Shown here: positions 8,464-29,070 of the stretch, in pieces
How positions within the stretch are numbered: the stretch's first letter is position 1
Layout of the letters: each line of letters opens with the position of its first letter
Source: Arthrobacter sp. ATA002
Lineage (GTDB): Bacteria > Actinomycetota > Actinomycetes > Actinomycetales > Micrococcaceae
DNA length: 64,000 bases
Direction of reading: 5' to 3'
Assembly (NCBI RefSeq): GCF_026898095.1
Contig: NZ_CP114015.1
Location: 3,658,001 to 3,722,000 of the forward strand
Made by a program: the position numbers and the translations under genes
The notes under the pieces: generated by a model
The model's database searches: none
Seen by the model: the letters and a program-made list of their open reading frames with translations, nothing else
Told to the model about the DNA's origin: nothing

Positions 8464-10179
8464 ATGTCCCTACCAGCCGTTTCCCGCCCAGCGGGTGCCA
8501 TGCTTCGAACCGTCCCTGTCCATGTGCCTTCGCCTGGATCTGAGTGGTGGCGTTCTTCGGTCATTTATCAGATCTATCCCCGGTCGTTCCGTGACCTGCG
8601 GGGTGACGGGATCGGCGATCTGCCCGGCATCACCGAAGAGATACCGGCGCTGGCCGAGCTCGCCATTGACGCCGTATGGCTGTCGCCGTTTTTCCGGTCA
8701 CCGCAAAAGGACGCCGGGTACGACGTCGCGGACTACTGCTCGGTGGACCCGCTTTTCGGCACCCTCGAGGACTTCGACGCACTCGTAGCCAGGGCCGGGG
8801 AGTATGGCATCCGGGTTATCGTGGATTTGGTCCCCAACCACTGCTCCGACCAGCATCCGCTGTTCCAGGCAGCGCTGGCGGCGGCCCCCGGGTCACCGGA
8901 ACGGGACATGTTCATCTTCCGGGACGGAACGGGCGAGCACGGGCAGAACCCGCCGAACAACTGGCAGTCCCATTTCGGCGGGCCGGCATGGACACATGTC
9001 GCCAACCCCGACGGCACCCCCGGACAGTGGTACCTGCACCTCTTTGATTCCTCCCAGCCGGACTTCAACTGGGACAACCCCGCCGTGAGGGAAGAGTTTG
9101 AGCGGATCCTGCGCTTCTGGCTTGACCGCGGCGTGGGCGGCTTCCGGGTGGACGTCGCCCATGCACTGATCAAGAAGTCCGGGCTTCCCGACTGGGGCGG
9201 CGCTGCTGACGGCGCCTCCACGGAGGGGTTCCCCGGCAGTGCCGCTCCAATGTTCGGCCAGGCCGGCATCCACGATATTTTCCGGTCCTGGCGGAAGCTC
9301 CTGGACGAGTATGACGGCGACCGGGTGCTCTGTGCCGAGGCAAATGTCGATCCCGTTGCCCGTATCTCCGATTGGGTGCGCCCGGATGAGATGCACCAGG
9401 CCTTCAACTTCGCGTATCTGAACCACCCCTGGGAACCGAAGACCCTGCGCGACATCATCGAAACGTCCCTACGGGCTTTTGATAAGGTTGGCGCCCCCAC
9501 CACCTGGGTCCTGTCAAACCACGACGTCGTCCGGCACGTGTCCCGGTTCGGGCTGGAGTCGAACGAGCTGCGCAGCGGCGACGGCATAGGTCCCCGGGAC
9601 AGCCAGCCCGACTATCTGCTGGGTGCCGACCGTGCCCGGGCAGCCACCATGCTGATGCTTGGCCTGCCCGGCGGCGTCTACCTGTACCAGGGTGAGGAGC
9701 TGGGTCTGCCGGACCACACGCTGATGCCCGACGAGTTCCGCCAGGACCCCACCTACCACCGGACCGCCGGTGTGCGGGTGGGCCGGGATGGAAGCCGCGT
9801 ACCGCTTCCGTGGCGGGTCAATGAACCCTCGTTCGGATTCAGCTCCGCCGGGCGGTCCTGGCTGCCCCAGCCCGCCTATTGGGGCCGCTACTCCCGTGAC
9901 GTTGAACAGCGGGACCCGTGGTCGTCCCTGAACATGTACCGGCAGGCACTCTCCGTCCGGCGGGAGCTGGGGCTGGGCGCCGGGTCCTTGGAGTGGTGGC
10001 CGGAACTCGACGCCGAAGGCTTGGTCGCCTTTGTTAACGGCAAAGTCCTGGTCGCCATGAACATGGGCGGGAAAGCACTGCAGCTTCCGGAACTGCCCGT
10101 GCTGGCCACGAGCTCGCCGTCGGCGCTGGAAGGCACCAAGCTGCGCCCGAACCGCACGGCGTGGCTGCTCGCCGGGTAG
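8464..10179 (+). CDS. GH13 alpha-glucosidase / oligo-1,6-glucosidase family
   Basis: This 571-residue glycoside hydrolase hydrolyses alpha-glucosidic bonds of maltooligosaccharides, isomaltose-type sugars or sucrose-like substrates. GH13 motifs appear in order: VIYQIYPRSF near residue 33, DLVPNH near 121, GFRVDVAH with nucleophile Asp230, CAEANV with acid/base Glu292, and SNHDVVRH with Asp354. There is no signal peptide, so it is probably cytosolic and acts on imported sugar. An AGGAGG site lies upstream, although spaced rather far from ATG 8464. The neighbouring MsiK-type ATPase fits an uptake-and-hydrolysis role. The exact linkage preference cannot be set from motifs. Confidence 0.92.
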   Translation: MSLPAVSRPAGAMLRTVPVHVPSPGSEWWRSSVIYQIYPRSFRDLRGDGIGDLPGITEEIPALAELAIDAVWLSPFFRSPQKDAGYDVADYCSVDPLFGTLEDFDALVARAGEYGIRVIVDLVPNHCSDQHPLFQAALAAAPGSPERDMFIFRDGTGEHGQNPPNNWQSHFGGPAWTHVANPDGTPGQWYLHLFDSSQPDFNWDNPAVREEFERILRFWLDRGVGGFRVDVAHALIKKSGLPDWGGAADGASTEGFPGSAAPMFGQAGIHDIFRSWRKLLDEYDGDRVLCAEANVDPVARISDWVRPDEMHQAFNFAYLNHPWEPKTLRDIIETSLRAFDKVGAPTTWVLSNHDVVRHVSRFGLESNELRSGDGIGPRDSQPDYLLGADRARAATMLMLGLPGGVYLYQGEELGLPDHTLMPDEFRQDPTYHRTAGVRVGRDGSRVPLPWRVNEPSFGFSSAGRSWLPQPAYWGRYSRDVEQRDPWSSLNMYRQALSVRRELGLGAGSLEWWPELDAEGLVAFVNGKVLVAMNMGGKALQLPELPVLATSSPSALEGTKLRPNRTAWLLAG

Positions 10180-10255
10180 GTCGTGTCGGCAGCGGCCCTG
10201 CGTGCCCTGCACCAGTGGCACCAGGCCGCACGGATGTGCGGGTTCCGCGAAGGAG

Positions 10256-10744
10256 TTAGCGTGCGCCCATGAACCGGGCGTAGCGGTCGAGGATCACCGG
10301 CCAGGCGGCGGCGTATCCGAGGCGGGCCTCCACCGCCTCGGCCAGGTGTCCGAGGCCGGAATGCCTCAGGCTGATGTTCGTCTCGCTGCCGCTCACCGGG
10401 GTGAAGGCAACGCGGACCTCTGTAGGGGTCCGGGGACTGTGCCCCGCCACCCAGTCCAGCACCAGTTCTGAATCCTGCACCCGCCCGCTCACCGAGGCCC
10501 ACACGGCTGTCCGCCCGTCCGGAGCAGTCTCCGTCAGGGACCCGGTTTCAAATTCGGGATGTGTCCCTTCCCCGTATTCCGTGTACTGCTCCGGCCACCA
10601 GAGGTGCACATATTCGGTGAAACCGTTGAACGCTTCATGCAGCTCCCGCGGGACGCTGCGTTCAACCACCACGTCCTGGACTGTCTCAGGTTCCTGTGCC
10701 GGCTCGGGTTGCTCGGCGTGCGAGAAAAGGGAAGAGTTCATCAT
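10256..10744 (-). CDS. SRPBCC (AHSA1-like) domain protein
   Basis: This is a 162-residue protein of the START/SRPBCC helix-grip fold. It reads VERSVPRELHEAFNGFTEYVHLWWPEQY near the N-terminus, a typical AHSA1-like opening, and ends with a helix containing AAAWPVILDRYARFM. Members bind small hydrophobic ligands or act as co-chaperones; no ligand can be named here. It is convergent with the alpha-glucosidase gene and directly precedes the rrn repeat. Confidence is good for the fold, low for the function. Confidence 0.8.
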   Translation of the reverse strand: MMNSSLFSHAEQPEPAQEPETVQDVVVERSVPRELHEAFNGFTEYVHLWWPEQYTEYGEGTHPEFETGSLTETAPDGRTAVWASVSGRVQDSELVLDWVAGHSPRTPTEVRVAFTPVSGSETNISLRHSGLGHLAEAVEARLGYAAAWPVILDRYARFMGAR

Positions 10745-10770
10745 TCAACCCTATCCGGGACCTGGGCTGG

Positions 10771-10796
10771 CCGAACATGTCCCTGGACATATTCGG
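10771..10796. repeat. Palindromic element at the 3' edge of rrn copy A
   Basis: CCGAACATGTCC and GGACATATTCGG, separated by CT, form a 12-bp inverted repeat with one mismatch. It sits 26 bp beyond the rrn terminator, at the very edge of the duplicated block. A matching copy is at 19010-19035. Confidence 0.7.
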
Positions 10797-10822
10797 CTAA
10801 ACATGCATGCCGGCTTAAACAA

Positions 10823-10852
10823 GTAAGGCCCCGCAACCATGCGGGGCCTTAC
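10823..10852 (-). terminator. rrn operon A terminator
   Basis: Thirteen-base arms GTAAGGCCCCGCA and TGCGGGGCCTTAC surround a 4-base loop and are followed on the minus strand by TTGTTT, just past 5S rRNA. Confidence 0.9.
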
Positions 10853-10869
10853 TCTCTCAACCAGAACTT

Positions 10870-10987
10870 GTCCGGCGGTGACCTACTCTCCCACACCCTC
10901 CCGGATGCAGTACCATCGGCGCTGTGGGTCTTAGCTTCCGGGTTCGGAATGGGACCGGGCGTTTCCCCACGCTATGACCGCCGTAAC
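10870..10987 (-). rRNA. rrf: 5S ribosomal RNA (operon A)
   Basis: The 118-nt gene begins GTTACGGCGGTCATAGCG and ends CACCGCCGGAC on the minus strand, with the closing helix intact and the conserved CCCATTCCGAACCCGGAAG loop. It is identical in placement to 19108-19225. Confidence 0.95.
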
Positions 10988-11296
10988 CCTTCCACCCACA
11001 CCACCCCCGGCATACAAAGCCCCGGGGCGAGGGGAAAACAATGGTCACAACAAGAAACACACACCACCGGCAACCAGGAAACCCCAGCCACCTCAGCGCG
11101 TATTCCCCATAGGTGAATACAATCTTTATTCTACGGCACCCACCCCCGCGAAAGGGTGTATTGGTGCCTGTTCCAGGGTGACAAACCACACGGGTTTGTT
11201 ATCCGGGAACCACATAGTGGACGCAAGCAACACATGATCTAACATGATCCTTCTCTGGCCGGAACGTTTGAAGTCGTTTCCCGCCCAGATCATGGT
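10988..11296 (-). other. 23S-5S spacer, operon A
   Basis: This stretch of about 309 bp holds rRNA processing sequence. No tRNA gene or credible coding frame is visible in it. Confidence 0.8.
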
Positions 11297-16516
<5,220 letters not shown>

Positions 16517-17016
16517 GTGTTACAGACACAGGGCCGGAGCCAAGGAAAATTGGCTGCACAGTCCTGCACTAAATTCGAAACCAGCTAAAAAAGCTGCTCC
16601 CAGCCCACGGGGTGGGCGGAAACAGCCAGTTCAACCAATCAAAATAATTGGTATCAATAAACTTGGCACACTATTGAGTTCTCAAACAACAGATGCATGC
16701 GAAATACTCGGAGAAAACAATCCGTGAAGCGGACCGTGTTTTTTCTTTTCTCTTCGCTGCAGTGTTTCTTTATTCTATTTCATCCGGACCGTTTTTGGCA
16801 ATTCGGGGAAATTCCCGAAGACTGCTTTCTTTTGATCCGGACGGACCCGCACGAAAATCCCCGGCTTTCCGCTCCGCTGCCCGTGGGCGCAGGATGGATC
16901 ACCAGGATGTTTTTGGTGGGGTTGGCCGCCATGCTCAGGATGTTTTCCAACTCCCGGCCGCGGCGACTTAGAAGACTCTACACGGGGTTCCGGGACCACG
17001 CAAATCGCCCCGGCAG
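16517..17016 (-). other. rrn A leader and promoter region
   Basis: From 16517 to 16693 the sequence matches the leader of operon B, including TTGAGAACTCAATAGTG, the conserved actinobacterial rrn leader motif. From 16694 to 17016 it is unique to this copy, AT-rich near 16740-16800, and carries the promoter described separately. I see no credible gene in it. Confidence 0.7.
16772..16801 (-). promoter_or_regulatory. Candidate rrn operon A promoter
   Basis: On the minus strand TTGCCA (16796-16801) and TAGAAT (16772-16777) are separated by 18 bp, a sigma70-type layout in the AT-rich stretch before the 16S leader. The promoter differs from that of operon B. Confidence 0.5.
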
Positions 17017-17049
17017 CTGGAGCCGGGCCCTTTGAGGGCCCGGCTCCAG
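17017..17049 (-). terminator. Terminator of the LPXTG protein gene
   Basis: Arms of 15 bp (17017-17031 and 17035-17049, CTGGAGCCGGGCCCT and its complement) enclose a 3-base loop, 25 bp after the stop of the surface-protein gene. Confidence 0.75.
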
Positions 17050-17073
17050 GGCTAAAGCGCCGCTGATCAAGCC

Positions 17074-18880
17074 CTAGCGGTTGTGGCGCCGGCGCGTTGA
17101 TCCCAGGACCAACAATGATCCGGCGAGCAGTGCTCCACCGCCGGCAATAGCGACGCCGTACGTGGCTGTGGCACCGGTCTTCGGCAGTTGCTCGGTGGGC
17201 GACTGTTGCTCGGTGGGCGGCTGTTGCTCCGTGGCAGGCACAGGTGCATACACATTGACCACCTCGATGGTTTGAGTCTGTCCGGGCAGGATGGCTACTT
17301 CACCAGTGCCTGAGGTTTCCACAGTGACGTCCTCGTTGGCTCCGGACGCTGGTTCCGAGACCCGACACAACACTCCCGCCGGAATGCCTTCGTACAGCTG
17401 GGTATAGGTATCCCCGGTGGTCTCCTCCGGGATCACAACGGTCTCGTCTATCAGCCCGTCACCGCACTGAATGTGAAGCACGATGTCGGCCTGCAGGCCG
17501 GCGCCGGAGCCGCTGATGGTTTTAGCCACCAGAAGGCTGCCCGGGTTGAATTCCACAGTGTTGGCGACGGTGAGGACACTCTCCCCCTCGGTGATCGTCA
17601 CCGCATCCGAGACTGTCGGAGTCACCGTCACCTCGGTAGTGGATCCCGTGACCGGTTCGGTAACCGAGCACACTGTACCCACCGGAAGATCAACGATCGT
17701 TTCGCTGACGGGAGCTGTGGTTCCTGCGGGGATCTCAAAGCTAACCAGCCCCGCTGCACCACAGTCGACAGTAAGCACGATTGCGCCTTGGCTGCCTATC
17801 GCTTCTCCTGCAAACGTTTTGTTCACCACGAGGTCTCCCGCTACGAAGAACTCCGCGGTCGCCCCGGCAGTGGCTTCCAGCACCGTGCTCGCGGCGAGGA
17901 TCAGGGGTTGTGCCTCGTCCCTGCCCGGGTCCCCGCCGTCGTAGAGGTACACGTTGCCGGTCTGGACGGGAACGGAAGCGAGGGCGCTCAGGACTCCCGG
18001 ATCGGTGGATGTCGGCGGTCCGCCCACCCAGACCTGGGTCCCCGAAGCGACTGTGCCCCCGCTGGGGATAGGGGTGGTGCCCGCAGCATCCGCGTAGATG
18101 GTGTATCCGGTGGGCACAGAGACTGTGACCTCCACGGCTCCTTCCGCGGCCACGGTGAACGGGCCCGCCACGCCTCCCGCAGGGCCCGCAGCAACCGGTG
18201 GATTGACGGTGACATTCGGTGGGGGCGGTTCCACCAGGGGCCCGTTGGCCTGCGCGTCGGCGACGATCGCCTCAACCGCGTCTCTGATAACCGTCTCCGT
18301 AGTGTTGACCAGGTACCCGTCTGTGAAATACCAGATCGCACCCTGCACGGCCGCAGCCTGCTGATTTGCGGTCAAGCCAGCGGGCGCTGCGGGATTCGCA
18401 GGATAGTAGTTGTTCAGGACATAGTTCACGTAGCCGATGTTGGCAACGTTGGATTCCTCCCAGGCCCCCTGAACATAGCCAATGCCGACTTGGGTTTCCA
18501 CCGCTGTGTCGATGCAGTACATCTGCCCGGTCCCGCCATCGGCATCCTCAGTGATAATGATGCCCGCGAACCGGCCGGTCACAGGCACCCCCACTGGGTT
18601 CTCCTCCGGATACGGTGCCAACGGATCCGGCGGGGTGGATCGTCAGCCACGAAAGCCTGCACCCTTTGAGCGGGACCGAGCCCGGTAGTCACCACTTCCG
18701 CATTAGTGCCGGCCACAGGTGCTGGCTCATTCGGGTCCGGTTCTACAAACGAGGCAGTCGCGGGTGCCGCGAACGGTGCCAGCAGCAGTACAGCTGCGGC
18801 CGCCATGCTTAAAGTGTTCTCCGTAGCTTCCGCTCTTGCCTCGGGCGGCGCCGTGGGCCGGCGGGAATGTGATGGCTCAT
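17074..18880 (-). CDS. Thioester-domain LPXTG cell-wall surface protein (frameshifted)
   Basis: This is a sortase-anchored adhesin-like protein of about 600 residues. It has a signal peptide (SMAAAAVLLLAPFAAPATAS), then a thioester domain with Cys in QMYCIDTA and Gln in AAAVQGAIWYFTDG, the pair that forms the Cys-Gln bond in surface thioester domains. A Pro-rich linker and two DUF5979-type Ig-like repeats follow (GDLVVNKTFAG and GSLLVAKTISG), then an LPKTG sorting signal, a hydrophobic stretch and an RRRHNR tail. ATG 18880 follows an AGGAAG site and gives a basic start. Two frame breaks are needed: at CTTAAAG (18808-18816), and at four G (18632-18635), where one C is missing in the coding strand within a Pro run. 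The gene lies alone between the two rrn operons. Covalent attachment to a host or surface amine is inferred from the domain family. Confidence 0.85.
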
Positions 18881-19009
18881 AGGGTCTTCCTGCTTCTATC
18901 CCTGGGGATGGCTCGCGAGTGACCATGCCGAAACCAGTTCGGCCTGTGCTGGGCACAGTATGTGGAATCCGAGGCCATGGGTAGGCGAAACCGCAGTATT
19001 CGTAGAAAG

Positions 19010-19035
19010 CCGAACATGTCCCTGGACATATCCGG
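19010..19035. repeat. Palindromic element at the 3' edge of rrn copy B
   Basis: CCGAACATGTCC and GGACATATCCGG, separated by CT, form a 12-bp inverted repeat with two mismatches, at the same place as the element at 10771-10796. Confidence 0.7.
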
Positions 19036-19060
19036 CTAAACATGCATGCCGGCTTAAACA

Positions 19061-19090
19061 GTAAGGCCCCGCAACCATGCGGGGCCTTAC
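19061..19090 (-). terminator. rrn operon B terminator
   Basis: The same 13-bp stem as in operon A (GTAAGGCCCCGCA with its complement) follows the 5S gene. One base is missing in the tail compared with copy A. Confidence 0.9.
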
Positions 19091-19107
19091 TCTCTCAACC
19101 AGAACTT

Positions 19108-19225
19108 GTCCGGCGGTGACCTACTCTCCCACACCCTCCCGGATGCAGTACCATCGGCGCTGTGGGTCTTAGCTTCCGGGTTCGGAATGGGACCGGGCGT
19201 TTCCCCACGCTATGACCGCCGTAAC
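19108..19225 (-). rRNA. rrf: 5S ribosomal RNA (operon B)
   Basis: The 118-nt gene appears identical to the copy at 10870-10987. Confidence 0.95.
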
Positions 19226-19534
19226 CCTTCCACCCACACCACCCCCGGCATACAAAGCCCCGGGGCGAGGGGAAAACAATGGTCACAACAAGAAACACAC
19301 ACCACCGGCAACCAGGAAACCCCAGCCACCTCAGCGCGTATTCCCCATAGGTGAATACAATCTTTATTCTACGGCACCCACCCCCGCGAAAGGGTGTATT
19401 GGTGCCTGTTCCAGGGTGACAAACCACACGGGTTTGTTATCCGGGAACCACATAGTGGACGCAAGCAACACATGATCTAACATGATCCTTCTCTGGCCGG
19501 AACGTTTGAAGTCGTTTCCCGCCCAGATCATGGT
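19226..19534 (-). other. 23S-5S spacer, operon B
   Basis: This is the same spacer sequence as in operon A. It holds no tRNA or gene. Confidence 0.8.
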
Positions 19535-24751
<5,217 letters not shown>

Positions 24752-25200
24752 GTGTTACAGACACAGGGCCGGAGCCAAGGAAAATTGGCTGCACAGTCCT
24801 GCACTAAATTCGAAACCAGCTAAAAAAGCTGCTCCCAGCCCACGGGGTGGGCGGAAACAACCAGTTCAACCAATCAAAATAATTGGTATCAATAAACTTG
24901 GCACACTATTGAGTTCTCAAACAACAGACTGCTTCCGGCACCGGCAGGCTCAGATCCAAGGATCTTCCGCTCTGCGTCGCTCCGGAGCAACTTTTCTATC
25001 TTACCGCTCCGCCCGGGGACTGTCAAAACCACTGTTCGCCCGTCCGGTAAACCGGGTGGAGCCGAAAGCTCCGTGACGCTCAGCTGTTCTCGTTGCCTCG
25101 ATCAGCGCGGGTATTAACTCTAGCACGGTTTTGGCCGGCCGTGACCACCCCTTACAACCCGGTTCACAGGCGCTGGATGGTCACGGGCCCAGGCCCGCGG
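24752..25200 (-). other. rrn B leader, promoter region and 3' flank of the maltokinase-glgB gene
   Basis: 24752-24928 is the shared rrn leader. 24929-25100 is unique and holds the rrn B promoter. An inverted repeat (CCGTGACCA at 25139-25147 and TGGTCACGG at 25178-25186) follows the glgB stop and may contribute to termination. No gene is seen. Confidence 0.7.
24998..25026 (-). promoter_or_regulatory. Strong sigma70-type promoter of rrn operon B
   Basis: TTGACA (25021-25026 on the minus strand) and TAAGAT (24998-25003) are separated by exactly 17 bp, about 250 bp upstream of 16S. This is a near-consensus vegetative promoter. Confidence 0.75.
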
Positions 25201-28200
25201 CTAGATGCCCTTCGGCTTCAGGTACAGCACGCCCAGCGGCGGAATAGTCAGTGTGGCCGATGCGGGCTGCCCGTTGCAGGCGCCTTCCACAGCGGTCACA
25301 ACCCCCATGTTCCCGACACCGGAACCGCCGAACTCGGCCGCATCGGTATTGAGCGCTTCCATCCATTCGCCGGCCCACGGCAGGCCGAGCCGGAAGTTCT
25401 CGTGCGGCGTGCCCGCGAAGTTGGCGATGCATACAAGCGGGTTGCCCTGGTGGTCGTACCGGATAAACGACAGAGCGTTGCGGGCGCCGTCATTCTCGTT
25501 GATCCACTGGAAGCCTGCCGGCTCGTTGTCCCGGTCGAAGAGCGCCGGCGTGTTGACGTAGATCTCGTTGAGCTGGCGCACCAGCAACTGCACCCCCTTA
25601 TGCTGCGGCGTGTCCGTCAGGTACCAGTCCAGGCCGTACTGCTCGGACCATTCGGCTTCCTGCCCAAACTCGGTACCCATAAAGATGAGCTGCTTGCCCG
25701 GATGCGCCCACTGGAACGCCAGGTAGGCGCGCAGGTTCGCCAGCTGCTGCCAGCGGTCCCCCGGCATCTTGCGCAGCAGGGAACCCTTGCCGTGGACAAC
25801 CTCATCGTGGCTGATCGGCAGGAGGAAATTCTCCGTGTAGGCGTACACCAGCGAGAACGTGAGTTTGGCGTGGTGGTACATCCGGTTGATCGGATCCTCG
25901 GACATGTACTCGAGCGTGTCGTGCATCCAGCCCATGTTCCACTTCAGGCCAAAGCCCAGGCCGCCGCTGCTGGTGGGCTGGGTAACGCCCGGGAACGCCG
26001 TGGACTCCTCGGCAATCATCACGATGCCGGGCACCCTGCGGTACGCGGTGGCATTGACTTCCTGCAGGAACGAAATGGCCTCCAGGTTTTCCCGCCCGCC
26101 GAAGGCGTTGGGCCGCCACTGGTCCGCGGGACGTGAGTAGTCCAGGTACAGCATGGAGGCAACGGCGTCGACGCGCAGGCCGTCAATATGGAATTCCTCC
26201 AGCCAATAGATTGCATTGGCGACCAGGAAATTGCGAACCTCGCGGCGGCCGTAATCGAAAATCAGCGTGCCCCAGTCCGGCTGCTCGCCGCGGAGCGGGT
26301 CGCCGTGTTCATACAGCGTCTGACCGTCGAACCGAGCCAGTGCCCACTCGTCCTTGGGGAAGTGCCCGGGAACCCAGTCGAGGATGACGCCAATCCCGGC
26401 CTGGTGCAGCTTGTCGACCAGATACCGGAAGTCGTCCGGATGCCCGAACCGGGCAGTGGGAGCGAAGTAAGAGGTGATTTGGTAACCCCAGGACCCGCCG
26501 AACGGGTGCTCGGCAACTGGCATGAATTCCACGTGGGTGAAACCCTGCCACGTCACGTACTCCACCAGCTGTTCGGCCAGCTGCCGGTAATCCAGGCCGA
26601 GCCGCCAGGACCCCAGATGCACCTCATACACGCTCATGGGTGCGTTGTGCGGGTCGCGGGCGGCCCGTGCCTCCATCCATTCCGCGTCCTGGAACGAGTA
26701 AGTCGACTCGACGACCCGGGATCCGGTCAGCGGCGGCACTTCGGTACCCTGGGCCAGCGGGTCGGCCTTCTCCCGCCAAATACCGTCGCTGCCGAGAATT
26801 TCGTACTTGTAGCGGGCGCCGGGCTCAACATCCGGAATGAAGATCTCCCATACCCCGGAACCGCCGAGCGACCGCATGGCGTTGAGCGCGCCGTTCCAGC
26901 CGTTGAAGTCGCCCATAACCCGAACGGACCGCGCGTTAGGGGCCCAGACCGCAAAGCTGACGCCGTCGATGTCACCGAGAACGGATTTGTAGTGGTGGAG
27001 GTTGGCTCCAAGCACCGTCCACAGCTTCTCGTGCCGGCCTTCGCCAATGAGGTGCAGGTCGATTTCCCCCAGGGACGGCAGGAACCGGTAGGGATCGTCG
27101 AAAAGCTGCGGCTCCGCTCCGTCGTAGGTGACTTCAAGCCGGTAGTCAGGAACCTGCCCGGGGCGGTCCGCGGGCAGGGTGCCCACCCAGATGCCGTTGT
27201 ACTCGTGGGCAAGGTCGATCCTGCCCGCGGAGGTCACGGCGGTGACGGCCTTCGCGAGCGGACGCAGCGCCCGGATAGTAACCAGTCCCTGGTCATCGAT
27301 ATGGGCGCCAAGGATCGCGTGCGGCTGGTAGTAGCGTCCTTCGGAAACGGCCTGCAGGATGTCGGTGGACACCGGCAGCGGGTTGCGGTGCACGGGCGCC
27401 GTGCCGGCGGAAGCAGGAACGGCGGCACCGCCAGCTTGGGCGGGTACGACGGCGTCGTCCGGCTGGGCGGGTACGAGGGCGTCGTCCGGCTGGGCGGGCA
27501 GCACCGGTTCGGGCGACGCCACATCATCCGGCCGGGCCGGCAGCTCGGGTTCCGGCAACGGATTCATGTCTTCGGATTCGGGCCGTGGGGTCTTGTTCAC
27601 TTGGGTCTCTTCCTCGCTGCTCGTCCCGTGGGCCTGCTTGCGTGCCTGTTCCAGAATCTGCCGGACGGCAGCAACGGGCACACGGATCCAGCTGGGGCGG
27701 TTGCGGATCTCATAAACAACTTCGTAAAGGGCTTTGTCCAGCCACAGGGCAAGGTACAGCGGATCGCTGCGGTTTATCTGCGTGCCGGTTTCCTTTTCGT
27801 AACCCCGCAGGAACGCTTCGGAGGCAGTAGCCGCCCAGCGGGCGGCATCCAGGCCGCGGCGCTGTTGCCGGCGGGAACCGGAGACGGAGGTTTCGTCGTC
27901 TCCTTCCACCAGCGCGACGCCGGCGGCGTAGTCGATCGATCGAAGCATGCCCACCACATCCCGAAGCGGGACGTCGGGCACGCTGCGCTCTTCGGCCGGC
28001 CGCAGCGGCTCGCCCTCAAAATCGAGGACCATCCATCCGTGGCTTCCCGATTTGAGGACCTGGCCCAAGTGGTAGTCCGCGTGGATGCGCTGAAGATTGG
28101 GCAGAGTCTCGAGGGCGGAGACCTGCCGGAGCAGGTACTCCAGAGGCTCCTCGTATTCCCCCACATAAGTGCGGGCTTCTTTCCATGCCCAGCGGATCCG

Positions 28201-29070
28201 GTTTCCCAGGGACTCCAGGAAATCAGCCCGTTCAGCTGCAGTGGGGGGCTGGCTGCCGAAGGCCTGGGCCAGTTGCCGGTGGATTCGTCCGGTCACTGCC
28301 CCGAGCTCTTCCGCCTCGGCCGTGAACTCCGCGTTGCTGAGGGCAGCCGCGGACGCCGTGCGCCATGCGTCTTCGCTGTTCGGGATGAACTCACGCAGAA
28401 CGCTCAGGTGCCCGGTCACCCAGGCATCGCCGTCGTCTGTCTGCGGCTCGCGCCAGCTGCCGGTGACCCAGCCCAGGGTCGCCGGGACGTCATGGGAACC
28501 CGCCGCTGTCAGTTTGGCGCTGACTTCCACATCGGGGCTCTCCCCCGCGGCCAGAACCCGGTAGAACTTCAGGATCAGCTGGCTGGGTTCAACCGGAACC
28601 ACCACTGAGGTGTTGGACTGTTCCCCCTTCATCAGCTTGGCGGGAACAGTGTCAGTAAATGGCGGCCAGTCCTCAAAGCCGCCAAGCGCAGTGCCGTGGG
28701 TGTGCCCGTCGAGGGACGAAGACTGCTCACGCATCATCTCCAGCCAGGCCGTGACGAACACTGGATCCGCAGTGCCGTCATACAGCCAGCGTTCCCCCAG
28801 CTGCTGGTGCTGGGCGCGCCCCAGCAGGGATGCGGCGAGTTCCGGCACCTCGGCACTGTGATAGCTGACCGGGACACTAATGATGTCCGTGCGCTGGCCC
28901 GAGCTGACGGCAACGATATGGACCTCCAGCTCCGTCAGGCCGGCGGGGTCGGCCAGGCGGATGCCGCCCACCCGGTCCAGAGTGACGTCGCGTCCCTTCG
29001 CGGGGAACCAACGCTGCTGCGGCAGCCAAGCGGTCAGAAGTTCAGGCAGGGACGGCATCAGCTGCGTCAT
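25201..29070 (-). CDS. glgB: Maltokinase - 1,4-alpha-glucan branching enzyme fusion
   Basis: One uninterrupted 1289-residue frame joins two enzymes. Residues 1 to about 460 are a maltokinase (Pep2/Mak) that makes maltose-1-phosphate: [10 protein letters not shown] at the N-terminus, the kinase motif HADYHLGQ near 331, VLDFEGEP after it, and [12 protein letters not shown] Pro/Asp/Ala-rich linker with 9-residue repeats follows. From about 570 it is GlgB: carbohydrate-binding N-domains with [18 protein letters not shown], then GH13 residues in [10 protein letters not shown] (nucleophile, about 966), MIAEEST (acid/base, about 1020) and [11 protein letters not shown] (about 1087). The start ATG overlaps the treS stop (ATGA). 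The fusion would couple production of the GlgE substrate to branching of the product. An internal GTG at the linker start with a GAGGAAGAG site could also yield free GlgB. Confidence 0.93.
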   Translation of the reverse strand: MTQLMPSLPELLTAWLPQQRWFPAKGRDVTLDRVGGIRLADPAGLTELEVHIVAVSSGQRTDIISVPVSYHSAEVPELAASLLGRAQHQQLGERWLYDGTADPVFVTAWLEMMREQSSSLDGHTHGTALGGFEDWPPFTDTVPAKLMKGEQSNTSVVVPVEPSQLILKFYRVLAAGESPDVEVSAKLTAAGSHDVPATLGWVTGSWREPQTDDGDAWVTGHLSVLREFIPNSEDAWRTASAAALSNAEFTAEAEELGAVTGRIHRQLAQAFGSQPPTAAERADFLESLGNRIRWAWKEARTYVGEYEEPLEYLLRQVSALETLPNLQRIHADYHLGQVLKSGSHGWMVLDFEGEPLRPAEERSVPDVPLRDVVGMLRSIDYAAGVALVEGDDETSVSGSRRQQRRGLDAARWAATASEAFLRGYEKETGTQINRSDPLYLALWLDKALYEVVYEIRNRPSWIRVPVAAVRQILEQARKQAHGTSSEEETQVNKTPRPESEDMNPLPEPELPARPDDVASPEPVLPAQPDDALVPAQPDDAVVPAQAGGAAVPASAGTAPVHRNPLPVSTDILQAVSEGRYYQPHAILGAHIDDQGLVTIRALRPLAKAVTAVTSAGRIDLAHEYNGIWVGTLPADRPGQVPDYRLEVTYDGAEPQLFDDPYRFLPSLGEIDLHLIGEGRHEKLWTVLGANLHHYKSVLGDIDGVSFAVWAPNARSVRVMGDFNGWNGALNAMRSLGGSGVWEIFIPDVEPGARYKYEILGSDGIWREKADPLAQGTEVPPLTGSRVVESTYSFQDAEWMEARAARDPHNAPMSVYEVHLGSWRLGLDYRQLAEQLVEYVTWQGFTHVEFMPVAEHPFGGSWGYQITSYFAPTARFGHPDDFRYLVDKLHQAGIGVILDWVPGHFPKDEWALARFDGQTLYEHGDPLRGEQPDWGTLIFDYGRREVRNFLVANAIYWLEEFHIDGLRVDAVASMLYLDYSRPADQWRPNAFGGRENLEAISFLQEVNATAYRRVPGIVMIAEESTAFPGVTQPTSSGGLGFGLKWNMGWMHDTLEYMSEDPINRMYHHAKLTFSLVYAYTENFLLPISHDEVVHGKGSLLRKMPGDRWQQLANLRAYLAFQWAHPGKQLIFMGTEFGQEAEWSEQYGLDWYLTDTPQHKGVQLLVRQLNEIYVNTPALFDRDNEPAGFQWINENDGARNALSFIRYDHQGNPLVCIANFAGTPHENFRLGLPWAGEWMEALNTDAAEFGGSGVGNMGVVTAVEGACNGQPASATLTIPPLGVLYLKPKGI
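27437..27500 (-). repeat. 27-bp tandem repeat encoding the maltokinase-GlgB linker
   Basis: Units start at 27437, 27464 and 27491 (partial). They encode repeats of the PAQPDDA(L/V)V type, a flexible interdomain linker. The repeats could vary in number by slippage. Confidence 0.8.

Noticed and set aside
10771-10796. Similarity of the GAACATGTCC half-sites to the eukaryotic p53 motif
   Set aside because: A chance match in a bacterial genome. The symmetry is worth noting, the resemblance is not.
27437-27500. Tandem repeats as a CRISPR array
   Set aside because: Units are contiguous with no spacers and lie in frame inside a protein linker. No CRISPR array or cas gene was seen anywhere in the window.
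26188-28608. Open frame of about 800 codons on the plus strand
   Set aside because: It is antisense to the maltokinase-GlgB gene, has no family motifs, and reflects the GC-rich codon bias of the real gene.
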